A DNA stretch of 8,749 nucleotides from an uncultured Prevotella sp. (GTDB lineage Bacteria > Bacteroidota > Bacteroidia > Bacteroidales > Bacteroidaceae): the NCBI GenBank assembly GCA_900543155.1, contig UQQN01000097.1:1-8749 (forward strand), written 5' to 3'. Positions 1-6,183 of the stretch are shown here, in pieces. The notes below the pieces were generated by a model. The model did not search any database. It was not told the DNA's origin and worked only from the letters and a program-made list of their open reading frames with translations. Each line of letters begins with the position of its first letter. Position 1 is the stretch's first letter. The position numbers were made by a program, and so were the translations under genes.

Positions 1-39
1 GACAAGCCCATTGGCAGAATTAAGTATGCACTAAATTAA
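1..39 (+). CDS. Possible C-terminal end of an upstream gene (partial)
   Basis: Frame 1 is open from the window edge and ends at a TAA at 37-39, giving the tail DKPIGRIKYALN. The other two + frames also stop within about 35 bases, so an open frame this short is weak evidence by itself. The mixed charged and hydrophobic tail is compatible with a real protein end, but no family can be recognised from 12 residues. An inverted repeat (11-48) overlaps the stop codon, as gene-end hairpins sometimes do. The alternative is that this is noncoding DNA. Confidence 0.25.
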   Translation, partial: DKPIGRIKYALN

Positions 40-48
40 TTCCGCCAA
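11..48. repeat. Imperfect 13-bp inverted repeat at left edge
   Basis: Arms 11-23 (TTGGCAGAATTAA) and 36-48 (TTAATTCCGCCAA) pair over 13 positions with one mismatch and a 12-base loop. The mismatch is A-C in a + strand RNA but a G-U wobble in a minus-strand RNA. There is no U-tract on either side, so a standard intrinsic terminator is not well supported. It could be a gene-end hairpin of an upstream + strand gene stopping at 39. Confidence 0.45.
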
Positions 49-263
49 CAGGTAAGCAAAATTCTTCTCTAAAGACAAAAATCATTCCGATATCATTCCG
101 ATACCATTCCGAAGGAATAGCGAAGGCTTATGTGAAGTTTATAATAAACATATTTTAAGATAAAATTTAAATCACTGCCAACAGATTTTGCTACATTTTA
201 ATGCAATTGCACGACATAAATGTTTCACAAAGGCAGAATGTACAAAAGTTTTTACACTTTTGT
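49..263. other. Noncoding region upstream of alaS, rich in short palindromes
   Basis: No credible coding frame was found on either strand. The stretch is AT-rich and holds an 11-bp tandem repeat (81-113) and several exact palindromes: GTTTATAATAAAC at 137-149, TGCAATTGCA at 202-211, and ACAT-AA-ATGT at 214-223. It ends with an inverted repeat, ACAAAAGT (242-249) and ACTTTTGT (256-263), that abuts the -33 box of the alaS promoter. Short AT-rich palindromes arise by chance in such DNA, so only the repeats close to the promoter are likely candidates for regulation. Confidence 0.6.
81..118. repeat. Three tandem 11-bp repeats ending in a small hairpin
   Basis: ATCATTCCGAT occurs at 81-91 and 92-102, followed by the variant ACCATTCCGAA at 103-113. 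The third unit runs into AGGAAT, so 106-118 reads ATTCC-GAA-GGAAT, a 5-bp stem with a 3-base loop. The 11-bp period is close to one helical turn, which would place the three copies on the same face of the DNA. Function is unknown. The distance to the alaS promoter is about 150 bp. Confidence 0.7.
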
Positions 264-294
264 TTTGTATTGCATGCGGTTTGCACTAATTTTG
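264..294 (+). promoter_or_regulatory. Bacteroidetes-type promoter of alaS
   Basis: TTTG at 264-267 and TAATTTTG at 287-294 are separated by 19 bp, matching the known Bacteroidetes sigma-ABfr pattern of a TTTG -33 box and a TAnnTTTG -7 box. Transcription would start near 300, giving an AT-rich leader of about 25 bases with no Shine-Dalgarno sequence, which is normal for this phylum. Two exact TTGCATGC boxes (270-277 in the spacer, 292-299 overlapping the -7 box) lie 22 bp apart, and an 8-bp inverted repeat (242-263) lies just upstream; either could be an operator. Confidence 0.75.
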
Positions 295-324
295 CATGCA
301 GAATAATAAAAACATACATAAAAT

Positions 325-2952
325 ATGATGACAGCTAATGAAATCCGCGACTCATTTAAAAGATTCTTTGAGTCGAAAGGACATACCATCGTGCCTTCTG
401 CACCCATGGTTATTAAAGACGACCCCACGCTGATGTTTACCAATGCTGGTATGAACCAGTGGAAAGATATCATCCTCGGTCAGCGCGACCCAGAACCCCG
501 CAGACGTGCCGACACTCAAAAGTGTTTACGTGTGAGCGGTAAGCACAACGACTTGGAGGAGGTTGGTCATGACACTTACCACCACACAATGTTCGAAATG
601 CTCGGTAACTGGAGCTTTGGCGACTACTTTAAAGAAGGCGCTATTGACTATGCTTGGGAATACTTGGTTGACGTGCTTCACCTCGACCCTAAAGACCTCT
701 ATGTAACCGTATTTGAAGGTTCGGAAGAAGAGGGTTTGAAGCGCGATGATGAAGCTGCCTCATATTGGGCAAAACATGTGCCTGCCGACCATATTATCAA
801 TGGTAACAAGCACGACAACTTCTGGGAAATGGGCGATACAGGCCCTTGTGGTCCTTGCTCTGAAATCCACCTCGACAGCCGTACTCCCGAAGAGAAAGCT
901 AAGGTGCCCGGACGCGAATTGGTAAACAAAGATGATCCCCAAGTTATTGAAATTTGGAACATCGTGTTTATGCAGTTCGAACGTAAAGCAAATGGTTCAC
1001 TCGTTCCCCTGGGCATGAACGTAATTGACACGGGTATGGGTTTTGAACGTTTGGTTCGTGCCATCCAAGGCAAAAACTCTAACTACGATACTGATATTTT
1101 CCAACCCATCATCAAGAAAATTGGTGAACTCTCGGGCTTTGAATATGGCAAAGACGAAAAGATTGACGTGGCTATGCGCGTTATTGCCGACCACTTGCGT
1201 GCTATCTCATTCTCTATTGCCGATGGACAGTTGCCCTCTAACGCTAAAGCAGGTTATGTAATTCGCCGCATCTTGCGTCGTGCTGTTCGTTATGCATATA
1301 CTTTCCTCGGTCAGCGCGAAGCTTTCCTCTGCAAACTCGTTCCTACATTGGTTAACGAAATGGGCAATGCTTTCCCCGAACTTAAGGCACAGCAAGTTTT
1401 GATTGGTCGCGTGATGCAGGAAGAAGAAGAAAGCTTCCTCCGCACACTTTCTACGGGTATCAACATGCTCGAGACGGTGATTGCTAAGACTAAAGAAGAA
1501 GGCAAGAATGTGGTTGAAGGCGAAAAGGCTTTCACACTCTTCGATACTTATGGTTTCCCCTTCGACCTTACCGAACTCATTTGCCATGAAAATGGTCTTG
1601 AAGTTGACGAGGAAGGATTTAACACCGAAATGCAAAAGCAAAAGGAGCGTGCCCGTAACGCAGCTGCTGTTGAAACAGACGACTGGGTGATTTTGAAAGA
1701 AGGCGAAACCGAATTTAAGGGTTGGGACTTCACTGAATGCGATTGCCACATTTTGCGCTATCGCCGTGTACAGCAGAAGAAGCAAACTTACTTTGAATTG
1801 GTACTCGACCAAACTCCTTTCTACGCTGAAATGGGTGGTCAGGTAGGCGACCAAGGTGTGCTTGTTGCTGGTGACGAAAAGATTGAAATTTTCGACACTA
1901 AGCGCGAAAACAACTTGCCTATTCACCTCACTAAGAAACTTCCTTCTCAGCCCGAAGCTACCTTCCACGCTGAAGTAAACGTTAAATTCCGCCGTGGTAG
2001 CGAAGCTAATCACACTGCAACTCACTTGCTCGATCAGGCTTTGCGCGAAGTACTCGGACAACACGTTGAACAGAAGGGTTCACTCGTTACACCCGACTAC
2101 CTCCGTTTTGACTTCTCTCACTTCCAAAAGGTTACTGCTGAGGAACTCCGTCAGGTTGAACGCATTGTAAATCGTCGTATCCGCGAAGACATTCCTCTTC
2201 AAGATCACCGCGATGTACCTATGGAAGAGGCTAAAAAGCTCGGTGCCATCGCCCTCTTTGGCGAAAAGTATGGCGACAAGGTGCGCGTAGTACAATTTGG
2301 TAAGAGCGTTGAATTCTGCGGTGGTTGCCATGCTAAGAGCACGGGTCACATTGGTATGTTGCGCATCGTTAGCGAAAGCAGTGTTGCTGCTGGTGTTCGC
2401 CGTATCGAAGCCATCACAGGCGAGGCTGCCGAAGAGAGTGTATACGCTCAGCAAGACATGCTCACCGACTTGAAGTCGTTCTTTAACAATGCAAAAGACC
2501 TTACAGCTGTTATCAAGAAGACGATCGAAGAAAACGATGGTTTGAAAAAGCAAGTTGAAGGCTATGTGAAAGAAAAACTCGTAGAACTCCGTGACCGTTT
2601 GGTTAACAGCGCAGAGGACGTTGAGGGTGTAAAACTCGTGAAGTGTGTTATCCCCACAGCTATCGATCCCAACTCTGTAAAGGACTTGGCATTCCAAATT
2701 TCAGGCATCCTTCCCAACGATACCCTCGTAGTTCTCGGTTCTACTCACGAAGGAAAGCCTTTGCTTACTGTAATGATTAGCAAGAACCTTGTTGAAAGCA
2801 AGAAGCTTAATGCAGGTCAACTCGTTCGTGAAGCCGCAAAACTCATTAAGGGTGGCGGTGGTGGTGCACCTCACTTTGCAACTGCTGGTGGTAAAGACGC
2901 TGCAGGACTCGAAGAGGCTGTTAAGAAGGTTGTAGATTTAGCTTTGGCTTAA
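325..2952 (+). CDS. alaS: Alanyl-tRNA synthetase
   Basis: AlaRS is the cytoplasmic class II synthetase that charges tRNA-Ala using ATP and clears mischarged Ser- or Gly-tRNA-Ala. At 875 residues it is full length, about the same as the E. coli enzyme. The aminoacylation domain comes first, with the conserved FEMLGNWSFGDYFK segment (motif 2 region) and GMGFER at 237-242 (motif 3). The editing domain carries its zinc ligands as HTATH (His563, His567) and CGGCH (Cys665, His669). The C-Ala domain ends with five glycines at 843-847 followed by APHFATAGG. Two ATGs stand side by side at 325 and 328. The first gives MMTANEIRDSF, which fits the family's N-terminus, but the second cannot be excluded. 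The usual CGGTH reads CGGCH here. It has its own promoter and a strong terminator behind it, so it is probably largely monocistronic. No frameshift or truncation is visible. Confidence 0.98.
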   Translation: MMTANEIRDSFKRFFESKGHTIVPSAPMVIKDDPTLMFTNAGMNQWKDIILGQRDPEPRRRADTQKCLRVSGKHNDLEEVGHDTYHHTMFEMLGNWSFGDYFKEGAIDYAWEYLVDVLHLDPKDLYVTVFEGSEEEGLKRDDEAASYWAKHVPADHIINGNKHDNFWEMGDTGPCGPCSEIHLDSRTPEEKAKVPGRELVNKDDPQVIEIWNIVFMQFERKANGSLVPLGMNVIDTGMGFERLVRAIQGKNSNYDTDIFQPIIKKIGELSGFEYGKDEKIDVAMRVIADHLRAISFSIADGQLPSNAKAGYVIRRILRRAVRYAYTFLGQREAFLCKLVPTLVNEMGNAFPELKAQQVLIGRVMQEEEESFLRTLSTGINMLETVIAKTKEEGKNVVEGEKAFTLFDTYGFPFDLTELICHENGLEVDEEGFNTEMQKQKERARNAAAVETDDWVILKEGETEFKGWDFTECDCHILRYRRVQQKKQTYFELVLDQTPFYAEMGGQVGDQGVLVAGDEKIEIFDTKRENNLPIHLTKKLPSQPEATFHAEVNVKFRRGSEANHTATHLLDQALREVLGQHVEQKGSLVTPDYLRFDFSHFQKVTAEELRQVERIVNRRIREDIPLQDHRDVPMEEAKKLGAIALFGEKYGDKVRVVQFGKSVEFCGGCHAKSTGHIGMLRIVSESSVAAGVRRIEAITGEAAEESVYAQQDMLTDLKSFFNNAKDLTAVIKKTIEENDGLKKQVEGYVKEKLVELRDRLVNSAEDVEGVKLVKCVIPTAIDPNSVKDLAFQISGILPNDTLVVLGSTHEGKPLLTVMISKNLVESKKLNAGQLVREAAKLIKGGGGGAPHFATAGGKDAAGLEEAVKKVVDLALA

Positions 2953-2954
2953 TT

Positions 2955-2981
2955 CTATAACACATTTAGCCTATAACACAT
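2955..2981. repeat. 11-bp direct repeat behind alaS
   Basis: CTATAACACAT occurs exactly at 2955-2965 and again at 2971-2981, a 16-bp period starting two bases after the alaS stop and ending just before the terminator stem. It may be slippage debris. No function is evident. Confidence 0.7.
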
Positions 2982-2983
2982 AA

Positions 2984-3031
2984 AGTTGGCGCAGAAGGAG
3001 CGTAAACATGCTCTTTCTGCGCCAATTCTTT
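2984..3031 (+). terminator. Intrinsic terminator of alaS
   Basis: A GC-rich stem pairs 2986-3001 with 3010-3025 over 16 positions, extendable by two to 2984-2985/3026-3027, around an 8-base loop (3002-3009). It is followed by the U-rich stretch TTCTTTTAATT. The single imperfect pair (G2997 with T3014) is a G-U wobble in + strand RNA but would be a mismatch in the opposite strand, which supports function in the alaS transcript. It sits only about 25 bases before the next start codon. Confidence 0.9.
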
Positions 3032-3056
3032 TAATTACCAACCAGTATTCTATCAC

Positions 3057-3806
3057 ATGGAAACCAACAAAAACAAGAATCTTACTATTTTAGGTGAACA
3101 AACTAATTGGGACGCACTTTACTTTTATCAAAAAGCGGATGTCATATACCAACTATCCTTTTCTTTTTGCGACCGTTTCATTCACCTCTATAAAGACCGC
3201 ACACGCGACCAAGTAATACAAGCAGCACGCTCATGCAAACAAAACATTGTAGAAGGTTTGGCTGATGGGGTCACATCTACTGAAATGCAACTAAAGTTGC
3301 TCAATGTGGCAAGAGCTTCTTTAAAAGAACTGCGTGAAGACTTTGAAGATTACATAAAGTCACGCCATTTACACTTTTATGTAAAGGGCGAAGAGCGCTT
3401 TGAAAAGATGCTCAACTATTGTCGATACCACAACAAACTTTGCGACTACGAAAATTTCTTCAAGCAATGGACTGACGAGGAAATGTGCAACTATGCACTC
3501 ACACTTTGCCACATGATTGACAAAATGATGATGAGTTTTCTCAAAAAACTTGAACAAGAATTTATCACGCAAGGTGGTATCAGAGAGCGCATGCACCGCG
3601 CCCGAACAGGTTATCGTAACCAACAAGACGAAAGGCTCAAAGAACTTGAAGAATTAGTACCCAAACTCCAACAAAAACTTCAACTAGCCGAAGCTAATGC
3701 TGCCCAATGGCAAGCTGCCTACGAAGGCCTCAAACAACGAGCCCTCAAAGCTTATTACAAGCAACAAGAAGAAATCGGAAAACTAAAAAGACAACTTAGC
3801 AAATAA
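3057..3806 (+). CDS. Four-helix-bundle protein with C-terminal suffix/coiled-coil domain
   Basis: This 249-residue protein is soluble, strongly helical, and has no signal peptide or membrane segment. Residues about 20-160 resemble the small four-helix-bundle family (the 23S rRNA intervening-sequence-encoded protein type): ARSCKQNIVEG at 57-67 corresponds to that family's SI-x-NI-x-EG motif, and ARASLKELREDFEDYI at 85-100 to its A-x-S-x-x-E-L segment. Residues 172-180 (QGGIRERMH) and the charged heptad-like tail (about 190-249) match what I recall as the 'four helix bundle suffix domain' family, common in Bacteroidetes. That assignment is from memory and has not been searched. Molecular function is unknown. 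The ATG at 3057 is preferred because the next Met (77) would remove the conserved core. The gene lies 104 bp behind alaS with an intrinsic terminator in between and no recognisable promoter of its own. Confidence 0.85.
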   Translation: METNKNKNLTILGEQTNWDALYFYQKADVIYQLSFSFCDRFIHLYKDRTRDQVIQAARSCKQNIVEGLADGVTSTEMQLKLLNVARASLKELREDFEDYIKSRHLHFYVKGEERFEKMLNYCRYHNKLCDYENFFKQWTDEEMCNYALTLCHMIDKMMMSFLKKLEQEFITQGGIRERMHRARTGYRNQQDERLKELEELVPKLQQKLQLAEANAAQWQAAYEGLKQRALKAYYKQQEEIGKLKRQLSK

Positions 3807-3814
3807 AGAAAATA

Positions 3815-3894
3815 GCTTTAGAACCTTAGGTTGTCTAAAAATTCTAGAATTTCTAGAACATCTAGAATTTTTATACAACCCAAGGTTCTAAAGC
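3815..3894. terminator. Long hairpin between convergent genes, likely bidirectional terminator
   Basis: An outer 20-bp stem (3815-3834 with 3875-3894, one mismatch) continues into an inner perfect 12-bp stem (3837-3848 with 3861-3872). Overall this is about 34 bp with two mismatches and a 12-base loop. Read on the minus strand it starts five bases after the argD stop and is followed by TATTTTCTTTATTTG, and the outer mismatch (A3828/C3881) becomes a G-U wobble, so it fits an argD terminator well. Read on the + strand the inner hairpin ends in five Ts, which may stop the four-helix-bundle transcript. The core consists of three 9-bp copies of an octamer like TTCTAGAA (3842-3868). Confidence 0.85.
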
Positions 3895-3899
3895 CTCAC

Positions 3900-5024
3900 C
3901 TACCCTAAATAACTAAGAGCTAACTTTGCCTCCTCTATGCTCAAACTAAGAGGAGGGAGCAAACGAAGTATATTAGTAGAAGCAGCCCCTGTAAACATAT
4001 GCTTCTCATGCACTAACTTATTACGAAAATCCTTGATAGGTTCGTCATACTCAATGCCAATCATCAAGCCCTCGCCACGCACATCTACAATATGTGGGTT
4101 CGTAGCTTTCAATTTGTTAAGTTCTTCTAGGAGGTAGCTACCTACTTTTGCAGCATTCTCTACCAAATGCTCATTTTCAATAACGTCGAGCACTGCCAAG
4201 GCTGCTGTACAAGCTAAATGATTACCACCAAAAGTTGTACCAAGCATACCATAACTGGCTGGAATATTAGGAGATATAAGCACTGCCCCCATTGGGAAAC
4301 CATTGCCTATACCTTTGGCACATGTAATTATATCAGGCTTCACACCAAGGTGTTGATGAGCAAAGAATTTTCCTGAACGACCATAGCCACACTGAATCTC
4401 GTCGCAAATAAGCAGTGTACCAACTTCGTCACACACCTTACGCAAACCTTGCATAAATTCCTTTGTGGCCATACGAATGCCACCTACACCTTGAATGCAC
4501 TCTACAATTACTGCAGCTACATCACCTTTTTTGAGTTCTGAAGTAAAAGCATCCAAATCGTTTAACGGAAGGAATGTCACATGCCCATTCGCATTTACGG
4601 GAGCCACAATTTTAGGATTATCTGTTGCCTCAACAGCCAACGATGTACGACCATGAAAAGCCTTACCTGCTGCCAAAATACGTGTACGACCTGTATGGAA
4701 AGAGGCTAATTTCAAAGCATTCTCGTTAGCCTCAGCGCCAGAGTTTATCAAAAAAAGCTGATAATCAGGATAACCACTTACTTTACCCAAGCGTTCAGCT
4801 AATTGCTCTTGTAGGGTATTGACAACAGAGTTTGAATAAAAGCCTAAAGTATTAAGTTGTTGCGTAAGCATTTCTACATAATGCGGATGACAATGTCCGA
4901 TGCTAATCACAGCATGTCCACCATAAAGATCAAGATATTCTTGTCCTTTATCGTCCCACACATGACAACCTTTGCCCTTCACAATATTGATATCGAAAAG
5001 CGGATATACGGGAAAAAGATTCAT
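3900..5024 (-). CDS. argD: N-acetylornithine (or N-succinylornithine) aminotransferase
   Basis: ArgD is a PLP-dependent class III aminotransferase that interconverts N-acyl-glutamate semialdehyde and N-acyl-ornithine using glutamate as amino donor, in the cytoplasm. At 374 residues it is the normal length. Visible landmarks are NSGAEANE (94-101, phosphate binding), FHGR (123-126), CDEIQCGYGR with Asp208 and Gln211 (cofactor ring contacts), the Schiff-base lysine Lys237 in CAKGIGNGFPMGA, TTFGGNHLAC (263-272), and the substrate-carboxylate Arg354 in NILRLLPPL. Nothing essential is missing. It is the last gene of the arg operon, 67 bp behind argC with a hairpin in the gap, and is closed by the terminator at 3815-3894. 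Bacteroides fragilis is known to use succinylated ornithine, so the in vivo acyl group could be succinyl. The ATG at 5024 gives the family's usual N-terminus. Confidence 0.95.
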   Translation of the reverse strand: MNLFPVYPLFDINIVKGKGCHVWDDKGQEYLDLYGGHAVISIGHCHPHYVEMLTQQLNTLGFYSNSVVNTLQEQLAERLGKVSGYPDYQLFLINSGAEANENALKLASFHTGRTRILAAGKAFHGRTSLAVEATDNPKIVAPVNANGHVTFLPLNDLDAFTSELKKGDVAAVIVECIQGVGGIRMATKEFMQGLRKVCDEVGTLLICDEIQCGYGRSGKFFAHQHLGVKPDIITCAKGIGNGFPMGAVLISPNIPASYGMLGTTFGGNHLACTAALAVLDVIENEHLVENAAKVGSYLLEELNKLKATNPHIVDVRGEGLMIGIEYDEPIKDFRNKLVHEKHMFTGAASTNILRLLPPLSLSIEEAKLALSYLG

Positions 5025-5051
5025 TCTTTAATATTTAGTGATAAGTTTATT

Positions 5052-5088
5052 GCGCTAAAATACCATGCGACAATGGCATATAAAGCGC
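5052..5088 (-). other. Hairpin in the argC-argD gap
   Basis: In the minus-strand transcript, GCGCT pairs with AGCGC (5084-5088 with 5052-5056). After a small internal loop, a 7-bp stem (5073-5079 with 5060-5066) closes a 6-base loop. One pair is a G-U wobble in the minus-strand RNA but an A-C mismatch in the other strand, supporting a role in the arg mRNA. No U-tract follows, so it is not a normal terminator. It lies between the argC stop and the argD start and could affect mRNA stability or argD translation. Confidence 0.5.
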
Positions 5089-5091
5089 TGT

Positions 5092-6060
5092 TTAAAATGC
5101 CACGGGTTTAAGACGCAAGCCCGTATCTTCTTCAAGCCCAAACATCAAATTCATGTTTTGAACAGCTTGACCTGATGCGCCCTTCAGCAAATTGTCAATA
5201 CAAGTAGTAACGAGCAACTTGTCGCGATGCTTTTCTACGTGAATTAAGCACTTATTGGTATTTACCACTTGCTTCAAATCAATAGGTTTATCAACATAAT
5301 GTGTAAAGGGAGCTTCGCTATAAAAATCACGGAAATAAGCTTCTACCTCGTCTATGGGCGCGCTGCTCTTAACTACTTCGGTAGCAAAGATACCACGTGG
5401 AAAATCACCACGATAAGGAATAAAATCTATTTCGCCATCGAACGAAGGCTGCAACTGTTGCAACGACTGCTTAATTTCGGGCACATGCTGGTGTTCAAAT
5501 GCCTTGTATATGCTCATATTGCCCGAACGCCACGAAAAGTGTGTAGTAGCCCCAGGTTTCACACCTGCACCTGTAGAACCTGTAATCGCATTGACTGAGA
5601 TATCGTCGTTCAACAATCCTGCTTCAGCCAAAGGCAAAAGTCCTAATTGAATGCAAGTAGCAAAACATCCTGGATTTGCTACGTGCAAAGTGTTACGTAT
5701 TTGACTACGGTTGAGTTCTGGTAAGCCATACACATAGTCGTTATCCTCGGCAGCTAAACGAAAATCTTGCGCCAAGTCTATAATGCGCACATTTGCAGGA
5801 ATATAATGTTCTGCTAAGAACTGCGTACTTTTACCATGTCCAAAACAGAAGAATACGACATCTACTTCGTCAAATGGCAACTGATCTGTAAAACGAATAT
5901 CGGTTTCGCCATATAGTCCCTCGTGTACGTCTGTAAGCAAATTACCTGCATTACTCTCACTATTTACAAAAACTATTTCTGCTTCGGGGTGATTTAGCAA
6001 AATGCGGCAGAGTTCGCCTGCCGTATAACCAGCACCACCAATAATACCTATTCTTATCAT
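5092..6060 (-). CDS. argC: N-acetyl- (or N-succinyl-) gamma-glutamyl-phosphate reductase
   Basis: ArgC reduces N-acyl-glutamyl-phosphate to the semialdehyde with NADPH in arginine synthesis. The 322-residue protein opens with the Rossmann nucleotide-binding loop GGAGYTAGEL (8-17). The catalytic cysteine is Cys132 in NPGCFAT, and GSTGAGVKPG (161-170) and HFSWRSGN (174-181) form the conserved substrate pocket. The likely catalytic histidine is His192 in EHQHVPEI. The FIPYRGDFPRGI segment (213-224) and KGASGQAVQNMN near the C-terminus are also family hallmarks. Length and motifs are complete. It lies 123 bp after argG, a gap holding a large hairpin, and 67 bp before argD. The upstream kinase ArgB, which supplies its substrate, is not in the window. 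Confidence 0.96.
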   Translation of the reverse strand: MIRIGIIGGAGYTAGELCRILLNHPEAEIVFVNSESNAGNLLTDVHEGLYGETDIRFTDQLPFDEVDVVFFCFGHGKSTQFLAEHYIPANVRIIDLAQDFRLAAEDNDYVYGLPELNRSQIRNTLHVANPGCFATCIQLGLLPLAEAGLLNDDISVNAITGSTGAGVKPGATTHFSWRSGNMSIYKAFEHQHVPEIKQSLQQLQPSFDGEIDFIPYRGDFPRGIFATEVVKSSAPIDEVEAYFRDFYSEAPFTHYVDKPIDLKQVVNTNKCLIHVEKHRDKLLVTTCIDNLLKGASGQAVQNMNLMFGLEEDTGLRLKPVAF

Positions 6061-6087
6061 GAGTGAGTTTACTACTTTATAAATTGT

Positions 6088-6140
6088 GAGGTTAAAAGCG
6101 TAGAGAATTCATAGGAACTATGCCCCACCCTTTTAACCTC
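6088..6140 (-). other. Perfect 11-bp inverted repeat / hairpin in the argG-argC gap
   Basis: GAGGTTAAAAG (6088-6098) is exactly complementary to CTTTTAACCTC (6130-6140). The 31-base loop contains a second small hairpin, CATAG-GAA-CTATG (6110-6122). In the operon transcript this lies between the argG stop (6184) and the argC start (6060). The bases after the stem (ACAATTTATAAAG in the minus strand) are not a U-tract, so termination is unlikely. An RNA processing or stability element, or a protein-binding site, is possible. The rest of the 123-bp gap shows no clear promoter, only a near-match TAGCTTTTG with one extra T. Confidence 0.6.
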
Positions 6141-6183
6141 AAAAGCTATATTTAGAAATCAGATTTTGATAGAAATCACAATA

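Noticed and set aside
1..324. T-box or other tRNA-sensing leader upstream of alaS.
   Set aside because: The predicted transcript leader is only about 25 bases, there is no T-box consensus or terminator/antiterminator structure, and such leaders are not typical of Bacteroidetes.
252..473. Minus-strand 73-codon open frame across the alaS start region.
   Set aside because: It overlaps the alaS promoter and the conserved alaS N-terminus, resembles no family I recognise, and has no promoter.
1207..2064. Long (285-codon) minus-strand open frame antisense to alaS, and a similar one at 2080-2697.
   Set aside because: They are complements of a well-conserved + strand gene with strong codon bias, which commonly leaves antisense frames open. 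The composition is atypical for a protein and no domain is visible.
3057..3806. Possible diversity-generating retroelement, because Avd accessory proteins share the four-helix-bundle fold.
   Set aside because: There is no reverse transcriptase, no template/variable repeat pair and no variable target gene in the window. The protein is also longer, with the suffix and coiled-coil region.
6135..6150. Internal promoter upstream of argC (TAGCTTTTG on the minus strand).
   Set aside because: It has one extra base compared with TAnnTTTG and no TTTG box 19-21 bp upstream.
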